Below, piece after piece: positions 1 through 9,212 of a stretch of 64,000 bases of DNA. Every line of letters starts with the position of its first letter. The first letter of the stretch is position 1. Both the position numbers and the translations under genes were made by a program. Origin of the DNA: Sphingomonadaceae bacterium (GTDB taxonomy: Bacteria; Pseudomonadota; Alphaproteobacteria; Sphingomonadales; Sphingomonadaceae); NCBI GenBank assembly GCA_021732525.1, contig JAKFUU010000018.1, forward strand, positions 1 to 64,000, written 5' to 3'. Under the pieces are notes generated by a model, which saw only the letters and a list, made by a program, of their open reading frames with translations, was not told the DNA's origin and made no database searches.

Positions 1-1084
1 TGGCTTCGACCAGCTTGACGATATGTCCGATCATATCGTCATCCTGCACATGATGGTCGGTGACGCCGGACAGGTAGACCATATGCTTGCCCGCGCCGCC
101 GCCGGTGATGCCGATATCGGTTTCGCGCGCTTCGCCGGGGCCGTTGACGACGCAGCCGAGGACGGAGAGCGACAAGGGCGTTTTGATATGCCCCAGCGCC
201 TCTTCCAATTTCTGCACCGTGCGGATCACGTCAAAGCCTTGGCGTGCGCAGGATGGGCAGGAAACAACGCGCACGCCGCGGGTGCGCAGGCCAAGGCTTT
301 TGAGAATTTCATAGCCCACGCGCACTTCTTCTTCGGGTTCGGCCGATAGGCTGACGCGGATGGTATCGCCAATCCCCGCCCACAGCAGATTGCCCATGCC
401 GATCGCGCTTTTCACCGTGCCGCCGATCAGCCCGCCCGCCTCGGTAATCCCCAGATGCAGCGGGCAATCGGTCGCCTCGGCAAGGCCCATATAGGCGGCG
501 ACGGCGAGGAATACGTCCGACGCTTTAACCGCGACCTTATATTCGTGAAAATCGTGATCCTGTAACAATTTGATATGGTCAAGCGCGCTTTCAATCAGCG
601 CTTCGGGGCAAGGTTCGCCATATTTTTCGAGTAGGTCTTTTTCAAGTGACCCGGCATTCACGCCGATGCGGATCGCGCAGCCATTGGCTTTGGCGGCATC
701 GACCACTTGTTTCACCCGCGCCGCGCTGCCGATATTGCCGGGGTTGATGCGCAGGCAGGCCGCGCCCGCGTCGGCCGCCTCCAGCGCGCGTTTATAGTGG
801 AAATGGATATCGGCGACGATCGGCACGCGCGATGCGCGCACGATTTGTTTCAGCGCGGCGGTGCTTTCTACATCGGGGCAGGACACCCGGATGATATCCA
901 CGCCCGCATCTTCACACCGGCGGATTTGATCGATCGTGGCGCGCGCGTCGCTGGTTAGCGTATTGGTCATGGTCTGCACCGCGATCGGCGCATCTCCGCC
1001 GATGGGAATATTGCCAACCATAATCTGGCGGGATGGGCGGCGCGCTATATCGCGCCAGGGGCGTATCGAAGGCATGGCAGTCAT
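1..1084 (-). CDS. ispG: 4-hydroxy-3-methylbut-2-enyl diphosphate synthase, 3'-truncated by window edge
   Basis: IspG/GcpE makes HMBPP in the non-mevalonate (MEP) isoprenoid pathway, using a [4Fe-4S] cluster. Reading the minus strand from the ATG at 1084 gives [12 protein letters not shown], followed by a typical TIM-barrel start ([19 protein letters not shown]). Near the left edge are the cluster cysteines in SCPSC and CVVNGPGE, so almost the whole protein (about 361 codons) is present and only the extreme C-terminus lies outside the window. A second in-frame ATG (1075) is possible. The gene diverges from the S1/P1 nuclease across a 228-bp spacer. Identification is firm because both cluster motifs are visible. 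Confidence 0.95.
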   Translation of the reverse strand, partial: MTAMPSIRPWRDIARRPSRQIMVGNIPIGGDAPIAVQTMTNTLTSDARATIDQIRRCEDAGVDIIRVSCPDVESTAALKQIVRASRVPIVADIHFHYKRALEAADAGAACLRINPGNIGSAARVKQVVDAAKANGCAIRIGVNAGSLEKDLLEKYGEPCPEALIESALDHIKLLQDHDFHEYKVAVKASDVFLAVAAYMGLAEATDCPLHLGITEAGGLIGGTVKSAIGMGNLLWAGIGDTIRVSLSAEPEEEVRVGYEILKSLGLRTRGVRVVSCPSCARQGFDVIRTVQKLEEALGHIKTPLSLSVLGCVVNGPGEARETDIGITGGGAGKHMVYLSGVTDHHVQDDDMIGHIVKLVEA

Positions 1085-1312
1085 ATAAACGGCGCGGGGC
1101 GCGGGGGCAATGATGTTGTTACCGCGGCGCTATAATTTGCCGCAGAACTATAATTTGCCGCGGCACCATAGTTTGCTGCGGCATCATGATTTTTGGGCCG
1201 CGAGCCGACTTGTCCCTTTCCTACACCGGCTGCTGTGGTCTATGGGTGGCCTGGCTTGGAGGGATAAAGCCGGCGGCACGAAAATGGTCGCGATTTATGG
1301 AGACGAGAAGCG
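1085..1312. other. Divergent spacer ispG/nuclease
   Basis: This 228-bp spacer must hold the promoters of both divergent genes. I see no clear sigma70 pair. It contains an 18-bp imperfect tandem repeat (listed separately) and, close to the nuclease start, the purine-rich GGAGACGAG ribosome binding site. A 68-codon frame (1110-1316) runs through it and overlaps the nuclease start by ATGA, but it has no recognisable protein features beyond the repeat. Confidence 0.5.
1130..1183. repeat. Three tandem 18-bp imperfect repeats
   Basis: Units at 1130-1147, 1148-1165 and 1166-1183 share the core CTATAATTTGCCGC, with the third unit diverged (CCATAGTTTGCTGC). A fourth decayed unit may follow. The 18-bp period is a multiple of three and would encode a YNLPxx hexapeptide repeat in one frame. 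TATAAT occurs in the first two units, so promoter duplication is possible, but no -35 partner is obvious. Confidence 0.75.
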
Positions 1313-2167
1313 ATGAAACCACCGCGATTTTTTTGGGCGATTCTCCTTGCCATATTGCTGTTGCCCACACCCGCCCGCGCTTGGGGCGAATATGGGCATA
1401 AAACGGTCGCCGATATCGCGCAGGTCAATGTCTCGGCGCGCAGCAGGTTGGCGATGCAAAAATTGTTCAAGGCGCAGGCTTTGCTGGGCACTCCGGCTTG
1501 CGGCTTGGCCAATATCCGCGATGCCAGCATTTGGGCCGATTGCATCCGGCGCGACCGGCTGCGCTGGGGCTATACCGCGCCGTGGCATTATCAAAATGTG
1601 AATATTTGCAAGGGCTTTGACCTGTCCGCTTGCCGCGATGGCAATTGCGTTTCGGCGCAGATTGACCGCAATTTTGCGCTGCTCAAGAATAAAGCACTGC
1701 CCGATCATGTGCGGTTGGAGGCGCTGGCCTTCCTGGTCCATTTTGTTGGCGATTTGCATCAGCCGCTCCACGCTGGTGACCGCGCCGACCGTGGCGGCAA
1801 TGATGTGAAGGTCGATTTTGGAATCATTCCGGGCGCGAATCTGCATTGGGTATGGGACGGTCTGCTCGCCGAACGGCCAATCAGCGCGAAGCCAGAGCTT
1901 ATCCGCCGCTATTCGGTTGCGGAACGCGGCGCAACGAATGGCGGGACCAGCGAAGATTGGAGCCGGGAGGCATGGGCGCTGTCGCGCTATGTTGCTTATA
2001 CGCGCGCGCTGGACGGTGATCCCTGCGCTCTGGGTTCCGTGCAGGCCCCGACCCGGCCGGTCAATATCGATGAAGCCGATGTCGCCGCCAGCCGCGATGC
2101 CTTGCGCTTGCAAATCCAGCGCGCCGGACTGCGGCTTGCCAGGTTGCTGGAGGAAGCGCTTGGATAG
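1313..2167 (+). CDS. S1/P1-type nuclease, secreted
   Basis: This is a zinc-dependent S1/P1 (phospholipase C-like) nuclease that would degrade single-stranded nucleic acid outside the cytoplasm. The 284-aa product starts with a signal peptide ending PARA and then WGEYGHKTV, which fits the family rule that the mature N-terminal Trp ligates zinc. The diagnostic block HFVGDLHQPLHAGDRADRGG, near residue 140, supplies further zinc ligands. Length is normal for bacterial members. GGAGACGAG lies just upstream of the ATG. The gene stands alone, with 145 bp to the next one. Confidence 0.93.
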   Translation: MKPPRFFWAILLAILLLPTPARAWGEYGHKTVADIAQVNVSARSRLAMQKLFKAQALLGTPACGLANIRDASIWADCIRRDRLRWGYTAPWHYQNVNICKGFDLSACRDGNCVSAQIDRNFALLKNKALPDHVRLEALAFLVHFVGDLHQPLHAGDRADRGGNDVKVDFGIIPGANLHWVWDGLLAERPISAKPELIRRYSVAERGATNGGTSEDWSREAWALSRYVAYTRALDGDPCALGSVQAPTRPVNIDEADVAASRDALRLQIQRAGLRLARLLEEALG

Positions 2168-2312
2168 GAAACGGCCGATTTAATGGTTCCTGAGCCTAAC
2201 ATATCGGCTTGTTGCTTTGTGCTTCGATAAACTATCAATAGCATAGACAGAATATTATTTCATGTTACGTCTCAATAAGGTCTGAGATTCGATATAATGG
2301 AGATAGCGGCGT

Positions 2313-3905
2313 ATGAAGCTCATTTTCTATCCGGCCTTTATTGTGATTGGTCTGTGGCTATCGGTTCAGACAGCATTCGCCAAATGGTATGAAGCATCCA
2401 GCGATCATTTCGTCATCTATGCCGATGATAGCGAGGATGATGTTCGTGAATTTGCCAATAATCTGGAACGCTTTCATGCCGCGTTGAAGAATGTCTCGTC
2501 AAGTGGTGACAAGCCGCCACCAAGCCCATCCAATCGCGTGACGATTTACGTGACGAGCGGCAATAATATAACCAAGCTTGCGGGGGAAAAGACGCAGCAA
2601 ATCGCGGGATTCTATCGCCCACAAGCGGGTGGATCGATTGCCTTTACACCGCCTGTTGAAAAATCGCGTCCTAATGAAGCCGATTTCAGCCAGACAGTGT
2701 TGCTTCATGAATATGCGCATCATTTTGCTATATCCCAAAGTCAGCTATCCCTGCCGCTTTGGTATAGCGAGGGTTTTGGGGAATATGTTGGCACAACGAC
2801 TTTTCCAAAGAATGGTTCTGTCGGGCTTGGCCGACCGGCGCAGCACCGCGCGGCAGAGCTGCGGCAGAGCCGACAAGTACCCTGGAACCTACTGTTTGAT
2901 ACCAGAGCTTATAAAAAATATAAGGCAAAGAATAAGGGTTTCAATGCTTTTTACGGCCAAAGCTGGGCCGCTTTTCATTATTTGCAGTCTACCGATGAAA
3001 CCCGCAAGCTTCAGGCTGATTACCTTAAACGTATATCGATAGGCGAGAGCGACATCGAAGCGGCACGAGCGGCCTTTGGTGACCTCGACAAATTTGGCAA
3101 AAAAGTTATCCGTTATGCTTTTGGCAGAATTTTCTACCTTTCATTACCAGCTAGTTTGATATCGTTTAAACCCGTCACTTTGCGTGGATTGAGCGCAGGC
3201 GAAGCAGCGATCATGCCGGTGGTTATGCAGTCACGCCGCGGGGTTAACCGCGAACAAGCGGCTCAGCTGGTTCCCGAGGCACGAACAATCGCTGCGAAGT
3301 TTCCCGGCGATGCGGCGGTGCTTGCGGCGCTGGCGGAGGCCGAATATGACGCCGGCAATGATGATGCGGCAATTACCGCCGCTGATCAGGCAACCGCTAT
3401 TCAACCGGCCAATATCAACGCCATGTTACAAAAGGGATATGCGCTGTTTCGCAAAGCGCGCGATGCCGAAGGTAAAGATGCCGATGATAAAAAGGCTGCA
3501 TTTTCTGCCGTGCGCAAACATTTCACCGCTATAAACAAGATCGAAAAAGATCATCCGATACCGCTCATTTATTTTTATCGAACTTATTTCGATCAGGGTG
3601 TTGAGCCCACTGAAAATGCGAAAAATGCATTGGATTATGCTTTGCAGCTTTCCCCCTTTGACAAAGGCCTGCGCCTTAACGTCGCCAGGCAGGATATGAA
3701 GGACAAACGCTACGCAGAGGCGCGAGATCATTTGTGGATATTGGCAAATGACCCGCACCGAACAGAGCCGAGTGACGGTCGCCCCGATCCTATAACTGCC
3801 ATGCTGAAAGAGGCTGAAGAAAAGCTTGGCATCGCGCAAGATGATGGCGACGATACGGATACTCAGGGCAGCGATGAAGAGGGTAATGTCGCTACAAATT
3901 CCTGA
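2313..3905 (+). CDS. Secreted HExxH gluzincin-like protein with TPR region
   Basis: The 530-aa product has a signal peptide (cleavage probably after QTAFA), then a domain beginning WYEASSDHFVIYADD, reminiscent of DUF1570-type proteins. HEYAHH near residue 133, followed by SEGFGEY, matches an HExxH zinc site with a downstream glutamate, so metallopeptidase activity is plausible but not proven. The second half (about 310-500) is alpha-helical and Ala-rich with TPR-like spacing (AALAEAEYDAGNDDAAI). The C-terminus is acidic. The region is visibly more AT-rich than its neighbours. It lies 131 bp upstream of the M16 peptidase and may share periplasmic proteolysis roles with it (inference). Confidence 0.7.
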   Translation: MKLIFYPAFIVIGLWLSVQTAFAKWYEASSDHFVIYADDSEDDVREFANNLERFHAALKNVSSSGDKPPPSPSNRVTIYVTSGNNITKLAGEKTQQIAGFYRPQAGGSIAFTPPVEKSRPNEADFSQTVLLHEYAHHFAISQSQLSLPLWYSEGFGEYVGTTTFPKNGSVGLGRPAQHRAAELRQSRQVPWNLLFDTRAYKKYKAKNKGFNAFYGQSWAAFHYLQSTDETRKLQADYLKRISIGESDIEAARAAFGDLDKFGKKVIRYAFGRIFYLSLPASLISFKPVTLRGLSAGEAAIMPVVMQSRRGVNREQAAQLVPEARTIAAKFPGDAAVLAALAEAEYDAGNDDAAITAADQATAIQPANINAMLQKGYALFRKARDAEGKDADDKKAAFSAVRKHFTAINKIEKDHPIPLIYFYRTYFDQGVEPTENAKNALDYALQLSPFDKGLRLNVARQDMKDKRYAEARDHLWILANDPHRTEPSDGRPDPITAMLKEAEEKLGIAQDDGDDTDTQGSDEEGNVATNS

Positions 3906-4036
3906 ACTTCATGGGCCTTTGGATCGCCGCCAATGCTATTCGTCGAAAATTTTGGCTCGCTAACGCATTGTTCGGTGCGGCGTTGACGCTTTGTCGTTAC
4001 CATACGGCATTATTTTCGTTTTTCGGGGAGCTTAAT

Positions 4037-6916
4037 ATGTTGCGCAAAATTTCTATCGCTTTGTTGCTATCCACGTCTGCCATTGTTGCTCCGGCGATCG
4101 CGCAAGATTCGAAGCCGGCCGCCATATCCGAACTGGTCAAACAAGTGGATATTCCGTTTGAGGAATTTGAGCTGGACAATGGCTTGACCGTCATTGTCCA
4201 TGAAGACCGCAAAGCGCCGATCGTCGCGGTCTCCATCTGGTATGATGTCGGGTCAAAACATGAACCCAAAGGCAAAACCGGCTATGCGCATTTATTCGAA
4301 CATATCATGTTTAACGGCAGCGAAAATGCGCCGGGCGATTATTTTGAATATCTGAAACGGATTGGTGCGACCGATTTGAACGGCACGACCTGGTTTGACC
4401 GGACCAATTATTTTCAGACAGTGCCGACCAGCGCGCTGGAATCCGCACTGTTTCTCGAAAGCGACCGCATGGGGTATCTGCTGAATGCGGTCACCCAGGA
4501 AAAGCTGACCAATCAGATTGGCGTCGTGTCCAACGAAAAACGGCAGGGGGATAATGAACCCTATGGCCTGGTCGAATATGTTCAGATTGAAGCCATGATT
4601 CCGGCCGGTCACCCCTATGGCCATAGCACCATTGGCAGTCTGGCGGATTTGAAGGCGGCATCGCTCGATGACATGAAGCAATGGTTCATCGATAATTATG
4701 GCCCGAATAATGCGGTGCTGGTTTTGGCGGGCGACATTAACGCGGCGCAGGCCAAGCCCTTGGTGCAAAAATGGTTCGGCGATATCAAGCGCGGTAAAGA
4801 AGTCGCGCCGATAACGCAGCCTATTCCGCCATTGACCGCGCCCAAAAAGATTGTGCTCAAGGACAAAGTGCCGGTGACGCGCATCTATCGTAGCTGGGTC
4901 GTGGCGGGCCGCTATGATGCCGATTTTGTCGCGCTCGATGTCGGCGCCAGCGTGCTGGGCGGGCTGTCCAGCTCGCGGCTCGACAATATATTGGTGCGCC
5001 AAGAACAGAGCGCGGTTCGCGTGTCGGCGGATATCTTGCCCTTTGTCGGCGGCAGTTTTTTCAACATAGAAGCCGATGTTAAACCGGGGGTCGATGCGGA
5101 TAAAGTGGCCAAGCGATTGGATGAAATTATGGCCGATTATCTGGCAACCGGCCCGACCGCCGACGAGGTGCAGCGCGTTGCCGCCAGCAGCATCGGCGGG
5201 CGGATAAGGGGATTTGAACAGGTCGGCGGCTTCAACGGAAAGGCTGTCGCGCTGGCCGAAGGCGAGCTTTACACCGGCGATGCCGGCCGGTTCAAAAAAC
5301 AGATGAATGATCTGGCGACGATGGTGCCCAAGACGGTGCAGGCGGCGATGAACAAATGGCTGTCGCGCCCTGTCGTTGAAATTCGGGTCGTGCCGGGCGA
5401 GCGCGAAGCTTATGATGAAGTGGACGGTGCAAAATCCGGCGCGCGGACGGGCGCATTGAGCGCGCCGGCCTTTTACAGCCCACCGGGCAGCGAAACTGCA
5501 GCGCATAGCGCCCGCGCATTTGACGGCGACCGGAGCAAATTTCCAGGCGCGGGCGCCACCCCCGATCTCGATTTTCCGGCCGTCGAAGAAGCCACGCTCG
5601 ACAATGGCATCAAGCTGTTTTTTGCGCGGCGCAGCGCGGTGCCCGTCGTGCGCGTCGCGGTGAGCTTTGATGCGGGCTATGCCGCCGATCCGATTGCCAA
5701 ACGCGGCCTTGCCAGCATGGTCGGCGCGTTGATGGATGAAGGCACGGCAACGCGAAATTCGACCCAATTGGCCGAACAGCAAGAGCGGCTGGGCGCGGCG
5801 GTTTTCGTAAATTCGTCGCTCGACCGGACAACGGTGGGCGCGCAGGCGCTCAATGCCAATTTGGGCGCAACGCTTGATCTGCTGGCCGATATTATCAAAA
5901 ATCCGGCCTTTGCACCTTCGGAAATTGAGCGGCTGCGTATTCAGCAAATCACCCGGATTCGCGGCGAAAATAGCCAACCGCAAGGCATTGCGCTGCGCAA
6001 TTTGCCGCCGCTGATCTATGGCGCTGACCATCCCTATGGCGGACCATTAACGGGCAGCGGCACCGAAGCGGTGGTGGCGAAATTGACCCGCGATGACATT
6101 GTCAATTTTCATGCCGCCTATATTCATCCGCAAAAGGCCGAGATTTTTGTCGTCGGTGACACCAATCTGGCGGCGGTCAAAGCGGAATTGAACCGCCGCT
6201 TTGGCAATTGGCAGGGAACCGCCCCGGCGGCCCCCAAAAAAGCCTTTACCAGCAAATTGCCCGAACAGAAAAATCGAATCATCCTGATCGACCGGCCCAA
6301 TTCGCCCCAATCGCTGATCATTGCGGGTCATGTGCTCGGCGCCACGGGCACCGACGATCTGTTGACATTGACCGCGGCGAATGAGGTGCTTGGCGGCGAT
6401 TTTCTGTCGCGGATCAACACCGATCTGCGCGAGACCAAAGGCTGGTCCTATGGATCATCCTCCTTCATTCTGGGCGCGAAGGACCAGCGGCCCTTTATGA
6501 TTTTTGCGCCGGTCCAAACCAATCAAACCGGCCCATCGGTGCAGGCTATTTTGGATCAAATGGCCGCCTTTTCCGGTGAAAAAGGTGTTACCGCCGAAGA
6601 ATTGGAGCGCACGGTCAAGGGCAACACGCTCGAACTTCCCGGTAATTTTGAACAATCGGCCAGCGTTCTGGGCCAAATGCAGGCCGACCGCCTGGCCGAG
6701 CGCAGCTTTGATTATGCCGAAAGTTTGAAGCCGCGTTATGAAGCCTTAACGCCGGCGGCGATGAATGATGAATTGCGCAAATATGTCAGCGCCGACAAAT
6801 TGGTCTGGCTGGTCGTCGGGGATGCCGCAGCGGTCAAGCCGCAGCTTGAAAAATTGGGATTGCCAATTGAATTGGCTCCAAAAGCTGCTACCGATGCGGG
6901 CGCGGATAATAAATAA
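4037..6916 (+). CDS. M16 family zinc peptidase, two-domain, periplasmic
   Basis: This is a pitrilysin/insulinase-type peptidase of 959 aa. The start at 4037 is preferred over the upstream in-frame codon at 3911 because it is preceded by GGGGAG and begins a clean signal peptide (MLRKISIALLLSTSAIVAPA). The inverted zinc motif HxxEH is HLFEH at residues 85-89, and the distal glutamate is probably in VVSNEKRQ. A second, catalytically inert M16 half begins near residue 515 (FPAVEEATLDNGIKLFFARR). Sphingomonads commonly carry such tandem M16 proteins. The downstream small gene is 34 bp away. Confidence 0.93.
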   Translation: MLRKISIALLLSTSAIVAPAIAQDSKPAAISELVKQVDIPFEEFELDNGLTVIVHEDRKAPIVAVSIWYDVGSKHEPKGKTGYAHLFEHIMFNGSENAPGDYFEYLKRIGATDLNGTTWFDRTNYFQTVPTSALESALFLESDRMGYLLNAVTQEKLTNQIGVVSNEKRQGDNEPYGLVEYVQIEAMIPAGHPYGHSTIGSLADLKAASLDDMKQWFIDNYGPNNAVLVLAGDINAAQAKPLVQKWFGDIKRGKEVAPITQPIPPLTAPKKIVLKDKVPVTRIYRSWVVAGRYDADFVALDVGASVLGGLSSSRLDNILVRQEQSAVRVSADILPFVGGSFFNIEADVKPGVDADKVAKRLDEIMADYLATGPTADEVQRVAASSIGGRIRGFEQVGGFNGKAVALAEGELYTGDAGRFKKQMNDLATMVPKTVQAAMNKWLSRPVVEIRVVPGEREAYDEVDGAKSGARTGALSAPAFYSPPGSETAAHSARAFDGDRSKFPGAGATPDLDFPAVEEATLDNGIKLFFARRSAVPVVRVAVSFDAGYAADPIAKRGLASMVGALMDEGTATRNSTQLAEQQERLGAAVFVNSSLDRTTVGAQALNANLGATLDLLADIIKNPAFAPSEIERLRIQQITRIRGENSQPQGIALRNLPPLIYGADHPYGGPLTGSGTEAVVAKLTRDDIVNFHAAYIHPQKAEIFVVGDTNLAAVKAELNRRFGNWQGTAPAAPKKAFTSKLPEQKNRIILIDRPNSPQSLIIAGHVLGATGTDDLLTLTAANEVLGGDFLSRINTDLRETKGWSYGSSSFILGAKDQRPFMIFAPVQTNQTGPSVQAILDQMAAFSGEKGVTAEELERTVKGNTLELPGNFEQSASVLGQMQADRLAERSFDYAESLKPRYEALTPAAMNDELRKYVSADKLVWLVVGDAAAVKPQLEKLGLPIELAPKAATDAGADNK

Positions 6917-6950
6917 TCCACGCAACCAATTTTGATCCAGGAGAAGAATA

Positions 6951-7253
6951 ATGGCAGCAGTCGACGGCGCATATGACGTGACCATCAAAAGCCCAATGGG
7001 CGATCAATCAGCGGTATTGACGGTGAATAGCGATGGCAGCAGCTTTAGCGGCAATATGGCGGGCGGATTGGGATCAATGGACATCACCGGCGGCAGCGTT
7101 GATGGCAATATGCTGAGCTGGAAAATGGATATGACGGTGCCCATGCCCATGTCGCTCGATTGCAAGGCAACGGTCGACGGCGATATGATCAGCGGCGAAG
7201 TCGTTGCCGGCGCTTTCGGTTCGATGGGCCTGAGCGGAACGCGCAAGGCATAA
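6951..7253 (+). CDS. Conserved small protein of unknown function (100 aa)
   Basis: I do not recognise a characterised family. The product is rich in Gly, Met, Asp and Ser, lacks a signal peptide, and reads as repeated beta strands with DG turns (VNSDGSSFSGNM, VDGNMLSW, VDGDMISG), suggesting a small beta-barrel or sandwich. AGGAGAAGAATA directly precedes the ATG, a strong ribosome binding site, so it is probably translated. It sits 34 bp behind the M16 peptidase and could be co-transcribed. A 105-bp repeat follows its stop codon. Confidence 0.7.
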   Translation: MAAVDGAYDVTIKSPMGDQSAVLTVNSDGSSFSGNMAGGLGSMDITGGSVDGNMLSWKMDMTVPMPMSLDCKATVDGDMISGEVVAGAFGSMGLSGTRKA

Positions 7254-7547
7254 ATTTGCGCATGGCCGCCTGCATTCACACGTTAGAGCATCGCGCGAAA
7301 ATATGGGTACCGGTTTTTCGCATCAAGCGATGCGACAACAAATAGACAGAGCGGGCGGTGTGATTCCTATTTCACGTTGTCCGCTCTAAATCCGACTTTC
7401 GCAAAAATATCATAAATTTCCAATAAGGTCGCCTTGCGCAAGTGAGGCGGCCTTGTCGTTTCGGTTGCGAATGTTTAAGGGAAAGCATTGGAATGGTCGG
7501 GTGATTCCGCTGCGGCCTTTATCGATCTATTGGGAAAATGAATCCAC
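7254..7547. other. Intergenic: 105-bp repeat plus hairpin
   Basis: This 294-bp spacer holds a 105-bp repeat (7284-7388) and, at 7424-7453, a hairpin whose arms AAGGTCGCCT and AGGCGGCCTT pair with one wobble. The rest precedes tspO and has no obvious sigma70 promoter. GATTC occurs once more near 7502. Confidence 0.6.
7284..7388 (+). repeat. 105-bp TAG...CTA intergenic element, copy A
   Basis: This is the first of five copies of identical length. Its structure is hairpin 1 (GCATCGCGCGAAAA ... TTTTTCGCATCAAGCGATGC), a short linker GACAACAAATAGA, then hairpin 2 starting AGAGCGGGC and ending GTCCGCTCT. GATTC starts at element position 79, in the apical part of hairpin 2. It lies 30 bp behind the small hypothetical gene. 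Confidence 0.9.
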
Positions 7548-8099
7548 ATGAATCAGCTTGCCTCCGCATCCCAATTGCGCATGTCGCTGCTGCGATGGTC
7601 GTTATTCATTGTGCCTTTGGTGCTGTTTTTAGGCCTTTTTTCGGGCACGATATCGGGGTCGGGCGAAGATAATGCCTGGTTCGCTGAATTGATCAAACCA
7701 GCGGCGCAGCCGCCCGGCTGGTTATTTGGCGTGATATGGCCGATATTATATTTGATGATCGCTTTTGCCTTTGCGATGATTTTAAATGCGCGGGGGGCCA
7801 AGGGCCGCGGACCTGCAATAGCCTTATTTGTGCTGCAACTGCTGTTGAATTTTGCTTGGTCGCCGTTGTTTTTTGGTCAGCATCAGGTGACGAGTGCTTT
7901 CTATCTTATCGTTATTATCCTGATTCTAGCGGTGGCAACGACATTCGCCTTTGGCCGCGTGCGCAAGGCGTCTGCCTGGCTTATGGTGCCGTATCTGGCG
8001 TGGCTGTGCTTTGCCGCGATCCTTAATTTTCAGATTGACCGGCTTAATCCCGATGCAGAAAGTCTTTACGTTCCGGCGGCAAGCGCCCAAATAGGATAA
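7548..8099 (+). CDS. tspO: TspO/MBR family membrane protein
   Basis: TspO (translocator protein) is a five-helix membrane protein that binds porphyrins and, in bacteria, is tied to tetrapyrrole or stress signalling. The 183-aa product has five hydrophobic segments and the family hallmarks WFAELIKPAAQPPGWLFG, LLNFAWSPLFF and AWLMVPYLAWLCFAAILNF. The N-terminal segment before the first helix is about 15 residues. It lies 32 bp upstream of the UbiK-like gene on the same strand. No obvious ribosome binding site precedes the ATG. Confidence 0.93.
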   Translation: MNQLASASQLRMSLLRWSLFIVPLVLFLGLFSGTISGSGEDNAWFAELIKPAAQPPGWLFGVIWPILYLMIAFAFAMILNARGAKGRGPAIALFVLQLLLNFAWSPLFFGQHQVTSAFYLIVIILILAVATTFAFGRVRKASAWLMVPYLAWLCFAAILNFQIDRLNPDAESLYVPAASAQIG

Positions 8100-8131
8100 T
8101 CGCGCCACCCATGGCGCCTAGGAGATTAGGC

Positions 8132-8482
8132 ATGCAAAGCGAAAATCGAATGTTCGACGATCTGGCGAAATTGTTTAACGGCTTGGCCGGCACGGTGGCG
8201 GGTATGGGCCGCGAGGCACAGGACAATGCGCGCGCGCGCGCACGCGAATGGGCAGGCGGGCTGGATTTGGTTAGCCGGGAGGAATTTGATGCGGTCAAGC
8301 AAATGGCGGCCAAAGCCAGAGCGGAAGCCGAATTGTTGACCGAGCGGGTGGAAAAATTGGAAGCGGCGCTCGGCCTTGCCAAAAAACCGGCCGCCAAAAC
8401 AGCGGTCAAACCCACCGCAAAGCCACGAGCGAAAAAGACCGCGCCGAGCGTCTCCAAAAAACCCGCCGCGAAAAAGGCATGA
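8132..8482 (+). CDS. Accessory factor UbiK family / BMFP-type protein
   Basis: The 116-aa product begins MQSENRMFDDLAKLFNGLAG and contains an amphipathic N-terminal helix and a coiled coil (about residues 45-85, REEFDAVKQMAAKARAEAELL). This is the organisation of UbiK/YqiC (BMFP) proteins, which help the Ubi complex in ubiquinone synthesis. The start at 8132 follows AGGAGATTAGGC; the in-frame codon at 8111 lacks a site. The C-terminal 35 residues are a Lys/Ala/Pro tail that could bind nucleic acid or membranes and is not part of the core family. Whether it really serves ubiquinone synthesis here is inferred. Confidence 0.8.
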   Translation: MQSENRMFDDLAKLFNGLAGTVAGMGREAQDNARARAREWAGGLDLVSREEFDAVKQMAAKARAEAELLTERVEKLEAALGLAKKPAAKTAVKPTAKPRAKKTAPSVSKKPAAKKA

Positions 8483-8592
8483 ATAGTTTTCCACAGGGCA
8501 CCCACAGGCTTATTTGCCGAAGCGCATGATCGCGCTTGCGCCGATTTCGGGCGCGATGCACAAGGCGGTCATGATCAATCAACGCCCCCGCC

Positions 8593-9105
8593 ATGCATGA
8601 TTCCGACGAAGATTTCGGCGGCATAGAGCGCGACGAATCGGCACCGATGGATATGCTGGCCGCCTTGTTCGAGGCGCGCGGCTGGTCGTTCGAAACCAAC
8701 AGCGACGAAGAAGTGAGCGCCGAATTTAAGGGCAGCTGGACCAGCTATCAAATTCGTGCGGTGTGGCGCGATGAAGACAACAGCTTGCAGGTTATTGTCT
8801 TGCCCGACGTTACGGTTCCCGATGATAAGCGCAATGATGTCTATCGCGCATTGGGGTTAATCAACGAACAATTATGGATCGGCCATTTCGACATTTGGTC
8901 GAGCAACGGAATTTTGCTGTTTCGGCACGGATCGCTGTTGCCGCCCAGCGGCATGTTGGGCATCGATCAGGCGCAGACGATCATCGATGTTGCGATTGAC
9001 GAATGCGAACGTTTTTATCCCGTATTCCAATTTATCATCTGGGGCGACAAAAGCCCGGAAGATGCCATCGCCAGCGCCTTGGTCGAAACCCACGGCGAGG
9101 CGTGA
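8593..9105 (+). CDS. YbjN domain-containing protein
   Basis: The 170-aa acidic cytosolic protein matches the YbjN/type III secretion chaperone-like fold: MDMLAALFEARGWSFE at the start, an Asp-rich middle, then ALGLINEQLWIGHFDIWSSNG and the C-terminal helix with FYPVFQFIIWGDKSPEDAI. YbjN proteins are a conserved alphaproteobacterial family of unclear function, sometimes linked to motility or stress. In sphingomonads it often neighbours proC. Here proC is 2.7 kb downstream on the other strand. Its stop is separated from a 105-bp repeat by two bases. Confidence 0.85.
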   Translation: MHDSDEDFGGIERDESAPMDMLAALFEARGWSFETNSDEEVSAEFKGSWTSYQIRAVWRDEDNSLQVIVLPDVTVPDDKRNDVYRALGLINEQLWIGHFDIWSSNGILLFRHGSLLPPSGMLGIDQAQTIIDVAIDECERFYPVFQFIIWGDKSPEDAIASALVETHGEA

Positions 9106-9107
9106 AT

Positions 9108-9212
9108 TAGAGCATCGTGCGAAAAAGTGGGAACCGGTTTTTCGCATAAAGTGATGCGACAACAAAGTGATAGAGCGGGCAGCGTGATTCCTATTTAACG
9201 CTGCCTGCTCTA
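9108..9212 (+). repeat. 105-bp TAG...CTA intergenic element, copy B
   Basis: This element fills the whole convergent spacer between ybjN-like and the thioesterase. The terminal CTA (9210-9212) is the TAG stop codon of the minus-strand thioesterase. Hairpin 1 core is CGAAAAAGTGGGAACCGG. GATTC is at 9186-9190, element position 79. Two strong hairpins between convergent genes would work as a bidirectional terminator. Confidence 0.9.

Noticed and set aside
1110-1316. 68-codon frame overlapping the nuclease start
   Set aside because: It consists largely of the 18-bp repeat and has no ribosome binding site that would not serve the nuclease better.
4292-6031. Long minus-strand frame (579 aa) opposite the M16 peptidase
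   Set aside because: It is a codon-bias shadow: the plus strand has clear M16 motifs, and the antisense product has no recognisable domain, start signal or conservation clue.
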